A stretch of 40,855 nucleotides of DNA from CAZFQG01 sp964520785. Its GTDB lineage: Bacteria; Planctomycetota; Planctomycetia; Pirellulales; Thermoguttaceae. Positions 32,179 through 38,254 of the stretch are shown here, in pieces. Every line of letters starts with the position of its first letter. Within the stretch, counting starts at the first letter, position 1. The stretch lies in assembly GCA_964520785.1 (NCBI GenBank), contig CAZFQG010000030.1:1-40855 (forward strand), in the 5' to 3' direction. The notes beneath the pieces are model-generated. The model was given only the letters and a program-made list of their open reading frames with translations. It was not told the origin of the DNA and ran no database searches. The position numbers and the translations under genes were made by a program.

Positions 32179-35100
32179 ATGGCAACGAATACCTCAACCC
32201 CCACGAAACCGGTCTCTCCCCCGAGTGAGCGAGAAAAGCTCATTGACCAGCGGGTCCTCTGGACCCAGCGGCAATTGAGGGGGGTCGACCTGACGGTTCG
32301 CTCGTTGTTCCTCTTGGTCGTAGTCTTTTTGTTCTTGTTCGTTGCCGCGGTCCTGGATCAATGGGTAATCGAGGGTGGATTTGGACCGGTTGGGCGGTAT
32401 TTGGGATTCACGATGCTTTTGGGCGGATCGGCCGCATACTTCATTCGCGGGATACTGCCGACGCTCCTGCACCGTGTCAATCCGCTATACGCCGCCCAAA
32501 CGATCGAACAGAACAAGCCGAGCGTTCGCAACAGCCTGATTAACTTCCTCCTATTGAGGAACGAACGTGACCAGGTCCCCCGAGCCGTGTACCAGGCACT
32601 GGAATACCGGGCCGCCGGCGACTTGACGACCATTCCGGCGGATACGGTCGTCGACCGTATCAATGTCATCCGATTGGGCTACGTCTTCGTCGCGGTCCTG
32701 GTCCTCGCGGCGATCTATCTACTGGTGTCTCCTAAGAACCCGATCCCGTCGGCCGCGAGATTCCTGCTCCCCTGGGCGACCATAGACGCGCCAACCCGGG
32801 TTGTTTTCAGCGACGTGCAGCCGAAGGATCACCGCGCTTTCCACGGGGACCGCGTGACCATCTCCGCCGAAGTAGCCGGTCTGGCCGAAGGCGAACCGGT
32901 CCGAATGTTCTACACCACCGCCGACCGGCAGAGTGTCGATAGCGCCGTTACAATGGCGTTGCCACAAGGGGGCTACAAGTACGAATGCGTGTTTCCCCCC
33001 GACGAACTGGGATTGCAGCAAGACCTGACCTATTTCCTGGCCGCCGGCGACGCGAAAACGCGCGTCTATTCGATCACGGTCCACGTTGCGCCGACAATTC
33101 GGGTCAAATCGACGGAGCTGGAGTATCCCACCTACACTGGTCTGAAATCGAGGGTCTTCGAGGATCTCGGGGACGTCCGGGCACTTGAAGGTACGCGGGT
33201 CGTGGTAACCGGCGAGGCGAATCTCCCGGTGAAGTCGGCCGAGATCGATCTGGATTGCACCGGTCGGCAGATGATCCGGATGGACGTCAAGGACCAGACG
33301 GCGGTGGGAAGCTTCACCATCCGACCGAATCCCACCGACCCGCGGCGGCCGGGACACACATCGTACCAACTGCGTTTCGTCGACACGGACGGAAACCAGA
33401 ACCGCCGTCCGATCCGGCACCAGATCGAGATGGTCTTGGACCTGCCGCCGAGGGTTTCCTTCGTGGACGGCCCGGGCCAACCGATCCAGGTACCGGCAGA
33501 CGCCAAGGTCGAATTCACGATTTCCGCGGAAGACCCCGATTTCGCGCTTCGCCGCGTCGCGTTCGTCGCGCAGAAGGGGGGCCGGTCACTGCCGATACGC
33601 CCCATTCTCGAGAAGAAGTCCCCCGAGAAACCCCACGCCGGTCCGTTCGAAGACAAGTACCAGTTCAGCCCAGCCGATTTCGACCTGAATCCGGGGGATG
33701 AGATCGTCTACTATGCCGTTGCCGAAGACAACAAGGAACCGGTCCCCAACCGGGCACGGACCGAGCAAAACACGATCCTCATCGTCGATCCCCAGGGAAA
33801 TCAGGACGCCGGAGAGCAACTCCAAGATCAGCCGCAAGAGGGAACCGGCCCGGACCAACGGGATCCCGAGCAACCGCAAGATCAAGACCAGAAGCCGCAA
33901 GAGGAGGGGCAAGAGTCGCAGGAGGGTGAAGGCGAGAGCGAGAGCGAGAGCAAGAATAAGAGCGAGAACACCGAAGGGGGCCAAGGTGAATCCGGCATGG
34001 AGGAAAGCGGGGAAAATCAGGAGCAACCGGGACGGGAAGAGACTGCTCAAGAGGGGTCCGAATCGGAGAAACAAGAGGCTCAAAAGCCCAAGCCGGGGGA
34101 AGAGGCGGATCCAAGCAAGTCCGGCCGGGAACAGCAGGAAGCATCCCGAGATGGAGAAGAAAGTCAGGCTGAGGAAGGGACACAGCCTCAAGAGGGGGAA
34201 CGGCAAACACAGGATCAACAGGGCGAGGGTTCGGCCGGCGGCCCCGCGCAGGGGGAAGATCGCACCGCCGACCCGGCTGATTCCCAAGACCGCCAACAAG
34301 ACCCCAGCGCGAAGCCCGGCGAGGCGACTCGGCCGAGCGAGCCGATCGATGGGGAAAGCAATCCCGGGGATGCTTTCGAAGAGATTCTGAAGCATCGTCA
34401 GGAAAGCCCCAATGAGCAAGAAGGGGGCGATCCGCGACAGGACCCCACGATGGGATCGCGGGACCCCTCCCAGGCGCAAGGTGAGCAGACCGAAAAGAAG
34501 CCTTCCGACGCGGAGCAGGGGAAGGTCGACGGCGAATCCCCCGGGACCACGCGCGATCCGGACCAGGAGCAGGCCCCGGAACCGCGGACCGGCGAGGAGG
34601 AAGGTGCCCCGGAAGAAGTGAAGCAGGAACGGGGGGATCCAGGCGAGAGCGGCGCGGAGAAGGGGGATCGCGGCGGCGAAAACGTCGAGAAAAAGGATGA
34701 TTTGGAGACCGAGGCGACCCCGGATCCGGCCCGGCAGGAGGGGAAGGGCGACAATCGGGGGGACGATCCGAGCGTCGATAAGGGAACGAAGGAAGACCCC
34801 GCGGATTCCGGCGGCGACGAAGGAGAAGAGGATCCCAACCGCCAGAAGCGGGTAGGCGATGCCTCCACCGGCGAGGCCGACCGCGAGCGTCACGAGGCGA
34901 AGGACGAAAACGATTCCAGTGCCACCGGCGATACCTCGGGCGACCGCTCCGGCGAGGCCGAGGAAGGAGGCGGGATGCGGAGCAACCAAGAGGGGGCCGG
35001 CGCCGCCGGTCAGAGTGAACCGTCCGACGCCGGGGGCTCCAAATCCGAAGAAAAGGGTGACGGCGAGACCGGCGCCAGAGGGGGCGACCAGGCCGAATCG

Positions 35101-35748
35101 GACCGGCAACCGAGCGAGGGACAAGGCGAAAAAATCGAAGGGGAGGGTTCGGGAACCAAGTCCTCGCCCGCCGCGCAATCCGGTTCACGCGACCAGCAAG
35201 GAGAACCTTCGGACCCATCGCAATCGGAGGGACAAGGGGATGCAGGTCAACAACCTGGTGGCGCAACGTCGGCGGATCCATCCGGCGGGCGCGGAATGAC
35301 CCGGCAGCCCGGCGGCAGCCGTCCCGGCGACCCGGACTCCCTTCCGCCGGAAGCGGAAGACGTCGCCGACGCCGCGAACCGCGAGTACTCGGACAAGGCG
35401 GTCAACCTTGCCCTGGAACACTTGAAAGATCAAATCGCGAAGGAAGAGCCGGAACTTCTAGACCGGCTTGGTTGGTCGAAGGAGGACGCAAATCGCTTTC
35501 TGGAAAACTGGCGGAAGATGCAAAGCGAAGCGAGAAGCGACCCGGACGGCGCGACGAAGTGGGAGAAGGCGCTCGAAAGCCTCGGATTGCGGCCGAAGCG
35601 GACGAGCCTGCAAGGAGGACGGACGCCGACCGATCAACTCCGCCGCCTCCGCGACGCGGGCCGGTTCGAACCGCCGCCGGAGTGGGCCGAGCAATTCCGG
35701 GCCTACACCGAAGGCGCTTCCGGCACATCGCACAGTGGTACCGACTAG
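32179..35748 (+). CDS. Giant membrane protein with acidic Gln/Glu/Gly-rich low-complexity region
   Basis: A 1189-residue protein. Two helices (about 42-63 and 73-94) and a third (about 166-187) anchor the N-terminus. Residues about 200-540 look like beta-sandwich domains (VKSTELEYPTYTG, YQLRFVDTDGN, DEIVYYAVAEDN). From about 540 to 1060 is an extreme Glu/Gln/Gly/Asp/Ser-rich low-complexity region with near-repeats, including a run of Ser-Glu pairs. The last 125 residues are again ordinary, with a helical KEEPELLDRLGWSKED segment. The layout matches planctomycete proteins called circumsporozoite-like or DUF4175-like, often near MoxR/DUF58 genes that are absent here. Its stop codon is the first bases of a MITE-like element. 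Function is unknown. Confidence 0.8.
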   Translation: MATNTSTPTKPVSPPSEREKLIDQRVLWTQRQLRGVDLTVRSLFLLVVVFLFLFVAAVLDQWVIEGGFGPVGRYLGFTMLLGGSAAYFIRGILPTLLHRVNPLYAAQTIEQNKPSVRNSLINFLLLRNERDQVPRAVYQALEYRAAGDLTTIPADTVVDRINVIRLGYVFVAVLVLAAIYLLVSPKNPIPSAARFLLPWATIDAPTRVVFSDVQPKDHRAFHGDRVTISAEVAGLAEGEPVRMFYTTADRQSVDSAVTMALPQGGYKYECVFPPDELGLQQDLTYFLAAGDAKTRVYSITVHVAPTIRVKSTELEYPTYTGLKSRVFEDLGDVRALEGTRVVVTGEANLPVKSAEIDLDCTGRQMIRMDVKDQTAVGSFTIRPNPTDPRRPGHTSYQLRFVDTDGNQNRRPIRHQIEMVLDLPPRVSFVDGPGQPIQVPADAKVEFTISAEDPDFALRRVAFVAQKGGRSLPIRPILEKKSPEKPHAGPFEDKYQFSPADFDLNPGDEIVYYAVAEDNKEPVPNRARTEQNTILIVDPQGNQDAGEQLQDQPQEGTGPDQRDPEQPQDQDQKPQEEGQESQEGEGESESESKNKSENTEGGQGESGMEESGENQEQPGREETAQEGSESEKQEAQKPKPGEEADPSKSGREQQEASRDGEESQAEEGTQPQEGERQTQDQQGEGSAGGPAQGEDRTADPADSQDRQQDPSAKPGEATRPSEPIDGESNPGDAFEEILKHRQESPNEQEGGDPRQDPTMGSRDPSQAQGEQTEKKPSDAEQGKVDGESPGTTRDPDQEQAPEPRTGEEEGAPEEVKQERGDPGESGAEKGDRGGENVEKKDDLETEATPDPARQEGKGDNRGDDPSVDKGTKEDPADSGGDEGEEDPNRQKRVGDASTGEADRERHEAKDENDSSATGDTSGDRSGEAEEGGGMRSNQEGAGAAGQSEPSDAGGSKSEEKGDGETGARGGDQAESDRQPSEGQGEKIEGEGSGTKSSPAAQSGSRDQQGEPSDPSQSEGQGDAGQQPGGATSADPSGGRGMTRQPGGSRPGDPDSLPPEAEDVADAANREYSDKAVNLALEHLKDQIAKEEPELLDRLGWSKEDANRFLENWRKMQSEARSDPDGATKWEKALESLGLRPKRTSLQGGRTPTDQLRRLRDAGRFEPPPEWAEQFRAYTEGASGTSHSGTD

Positions 35749-35967
35749 TGCTTTGTCAAACGTAGGAATTGGAATGGACGTTTCGGTTTCGTCCGGGAGA
35801 TTGCGGTACTTCGGCGTGCCGCCAACCCGAAACCTTAGAACTCGCATAGAATTAACTTCCCGAATTCCCGGGGGCGATCCCGAATTTCACTCCGCTACGC
35901 TGCGTGAAAATCAGGATCGGCCCCCCAACTAATTTACGGACAAGTTCTTAGTGTTGACAGAGCACTA
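35746..35967. mobile_element. 222-bp MITE-like element with terminal inverted repeats
   Basis: The left end TAGTGCTTTGTCAA (35746-35759) and the inverted right end TAGTGCTCTGTCAA (complement of 35954-35967) match at 13 of 14 bases, with weaker similarity for ten more. Both ends are bordered by CTAG (35745-35748 and 35965-35968), consistent with a TA or CTAG target duplication as made by IS5- or IS630-type transposases. The inside has no ORF but a strong foldback: a GGGGGC, GATCC, TTTCAC arm pairs with GTGAAA, GGATC, GCCCCC around 35870-35930. It is probably a non-autonomous relic moved by a transposase encoded elsewhere. The end-borne TAG is the stop codon for both flanking convergent genes. 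Confidence 0.7.
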
Positions 35968-37116
35968 GCGTCCCGGCGGTTTCGCGCGGTGGCGGTTCTT
36001 CAGATCTCGCGACCAAATCGCTTCGTACTCCCGCACCATCGCGTCGAGCGTGAAGTGTTCGAGCGCGCGTGAATAATTCGCCTCGCCCAAAGTCTCTTCC
36101 TCGAAGGCGTCATCACGAATCAACGTCTGCATCCGCTCGCACAGCGCCGCCGTATCGCCGAAATCGACCGTTTGCGCGTCTGCACCGGGGCCGAGGAGTT
36201 CGGCCACGCCTTCCGCCCTGGTGGCCAGCACCGGAAGCCGCGCGGCCATCGCCTCGAGGACGACGTTGGGCATCCCCTCCCACCGCGACGGCAGCACGAC
36301 CAGGCGGCTCGCCTTGAGAAGGCCGGGGACGTCGCCGCGACGCCCCAGAAAGTGAACCCGGTCGTCGAGCTGCAGCCTGGAAACGATCGCCCGCAGTTGG
36401 TGTGCCTGCGGGCCATCCCCGACGAAGACCAGGTCCGTATCCGGCAGAGCCAGCATCCACCGCGGCGCGGTTTCCAAAAGCCAGTCGAGCCCCTTTTGAT
36501 AGTCGAGCCGGCCGACGAACGTGACCACCTTGGCCGCGTGGATTCCCAGCTCGCGAAGATCGACCGCCGCGGCCGCGTCGAACCGGGCCGTGTCGACGCC
36601 GTTGGGAATGACGACGAGCTTCGATTCCGGCAGCCCCCCTTCGTCGCGGCTGAAATCAGCCACGCTTCGGCTGACGCACACGTGGCGGTCGACGAGGCGG
36701 TCCGTCCAGCGGTCGAAACGCAGGCGCCAAGGGGACCGCCGCTCGGCCACGCGGATTCCCGAGAAGACGCACGGCACCCCCGCCCGCCGCGCGGCAAAGC
36801 GCCCCAAGAGGTTGGCGTGATACAGAAAGCTCTGGAAGACGAGCGGGCGTTTCAGTGTCAGAATCGCCGACAACTCGTAAAGCGCCTTCGTGACGTGGCG
36901 GAACCGGCGGATGTTCAGGAAATGGACCTCGACGCCGGCCGCCTCCAGGCCTTGGTGGACGGTATCCTTGCCCGGCTCCGGCGGCCCCTGCAGGCAGACG
37001 ACCGAAGGATGGAATCGTTCCCGGTCCAGACGCAGCACCAGCTCGTAGAGGCAACGTTCGGCTCCTCCGACTTCGAGATCGGTGATGCACAGGACGACGT
37101 CGATCGGCTTCGGCAA
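35965..37116 (-). CDS. GT4-type glycosyltransferase
   Basis: A 383-residue GT-B glycosyltransferase of family 4, transferring a sugar from a nucleotide donor to a lipid, exopolysaccharide or protein acceptor in the cytoplasm. The N-terminal domain starts with VLCITDLEVGGAERCLYEL. The C-terminal donor-binding domain has VTFVGRLDYQKGLDWLL, then FLGRRGDVPGLL and the ExxxxxxxE-type motif in EGMPNVVLEAMAARLPVLAT. The start is a TTG at 37116 directly before the conserved strand; no ATG fits. The stop codon is supplied by the right end of the adjacent MITE. It is divergent from queA (87 bases). Donor and acceptor are unknown. Confidence 0.88.
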   Translation of the reverse strand: MPKPIDVVLCITDLEVGGAERCLYELVLRLDRERFHPSVVCLQGPPEPGKDTVHQGLEAAGVEVHFLNIRRFRHVTKALYELSAILTLKRPLVFQSFLYHANLLGRFAARRAGVPCVFSGIRVAERRSPWRLRFDRWTDRLVDRHVCVSRSVADFSRDEGGLPESKLVVIPNGVDTARFDAAAAVDLRELGIHAAKVVTFVGRLDYQKGLDWLLETAPRWMLALPDTDLVFVGDGPQAHQLRAIVSRLQLDDRVHFLGRRGDVPGLLKASRLVVLPSRWEGMPNVVLEAMAARLPVLATRAEGVAELLGPGADAQTVDFGDTAALCERMQTLIRDDAFEEETLGEANYSRALEHFTLDAMVREYEAIWSRDLKNRHRAKPPGR

Positions 37117-37203
37117 GGAGTCCCCCGGTTCCCGGTCCTTTGGAATTCTGGTCTACTGGGCGTGAATCTTGGCGATTCTCCTATCCCCCCCAGTATAGGT
37201 CCT

Positions 37204-38253
37204 ATGTCGGAACTCGACCATTACGACTACACGCTTCCCAAGGAATTGATCGCGCAGGCTCCCTGCCCCAGACGCGATGACGCCCGGTTGATGGTCGTCG
37301 ATCGGGCGACCGAAACGATCCGGCACCACCACGTCCGCGACCTGCGGGAGTTTCTAAAGCCCGGCGATTGCCTGGTCCTGAACAACACGCGGGTCGTTCC
37401 GGCCCGGCTCGTGGGGAGGCGGACGAAGACCGGCGGGTATTGGGAAGGCCTGTTCCTGGATCGCGACAAGTCTAGTGGTCTTTTGCGATTCATGGGAAAA
37501 ACGCGGGGCAAGATACAGTCCGAGGAGACGGTCACGCTGATCGATCGGAATGGGGACGATGCGGTGGTCCTGCATTTGGGGATGAAGGAACCGGACGGGA
37601 CTTGGGTGGGGCGGATCGAGTCGGACGAGGAACTCTTCTCGCTCCTGGAACGAATCGGGCGGGTTCCCCTGCCGCCCTACATCCGCAAAGGGCAGATGGT
37701 CGAGAAGGACCGCGCCACGTACCAAACCGTTTACGCCGAGGAGCCGGGCGCGGTCGCCGCCCCGACGGCCGGGCTGCACTTCACGCAACCCTTGCTGCAC
37801 GACCTGGAAAGCGCCGGGGTGATTCTGGTTCGGGTTACGCTGCACGTCGGACTGGGGACCTTCGAGCCGATCACCGCCGAGACGCTCGCGGCGCATCAAA
37901 TGCACTCGGAATGGGGAAGCATCGACGCCGACACGGTGGAGACGCTCGTACAGGCACGGCATCGGGGGAACAAAATCGTCGCCGTGGGGACGACCTCCAC
38001 GCGTCTTTTGGAGACGGCGGCGGCCGACGGGGCATTGGCCCCATTTACCGGCCCGACCGACCTCTTCATCCGCCCCCCTTACCGGTTCAAGACGGTCGAC
38101 GCGTTGATGACGAACTTCCACCTCCCCAAGACGACCCTCCTTGTCCTCATCCGCACGTTCGGCGGCGACGAACTGCTCAAACTCGCCTACGACGAAGCCA
38201 TCCGCGACCGCTACCGCTTTTACAGCTACGGCGACGCAATGCTGATTCTGTGA
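37204..38253 (+). CDS. queA: S-adenosylmethionine:tRNA ribosyltransferase-isomerase QueA
   Basis: A 349-residue enzyme that transfers the ribosyl part of S-adenosylmethionine to preQ1 at tRNA position 34, forming epoxyqueuosine. Family motifs are clear: YDYTLPKELIAQ at the N-terminus, VLNNTRVVPARL, GRVPLPPYI, EEPGAVAAPTAGLHFT, LHVGLGTF, and MTNFHLPKTTLLVL near the end. Length is normal. The ATG at 37204 starts the conserved region; the open frame before it overlaps the glycosyltransferase gene antisense. No other queuosine gene is in the window. A possible TATAGG -10-like hexamer sits only four bases before the ATG. It converges with the gene at 38255, one base between stops. Confidence 0.96.
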   Translation: MSELDHYDYTLPKELIAQAPCPRRDDARLMVVDRATETIRHHHVRDLREFLKPGDCLVLNNTRVVPARLVGRRTKTGGYWEGLFLDRDKSSGLLRFMGKTRGKIQSEETVTLIDRNGDDAVVLHLGMKEPDGTWVGRIESDEELFSLLERIGRVPLPPYIRKGQMVEKDRATYQTVYAEEPGAVAAPTAGLHFTQPLLHDLESAGVILVRVTLHVGLGTFEPITAETLAAHQMHSEWGSIDADTVETLVQARHRGNKIVAVGTTSTRLLETAAADGALAPFTGPTDLFIRPPYRFKTVDALMTNFHLPKTTLLVLIRTFGGDELLKLAYDEAIRDRYRFYSYGDAMLIL

Positions 38254-38254
38254 A

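Noticed and set aside
33586..35178. A 530-codon open frame on the minus strand, opposite the acidic membrane protein
   Set aside because: It is the antisense shadow of a low-complexity Glu/Gln/Gly-rich coding region and translates to Leu/Gly/Arg/Phe-rich sequence without domains. The plus-strand frame has conserved N- and C-terminal parts.
36172..37203. In-frame upstream extension of queA
   Set aside because: It overlaps the glycosyltransferase gene antisense and the QueA family begins at the ATG at 37204.
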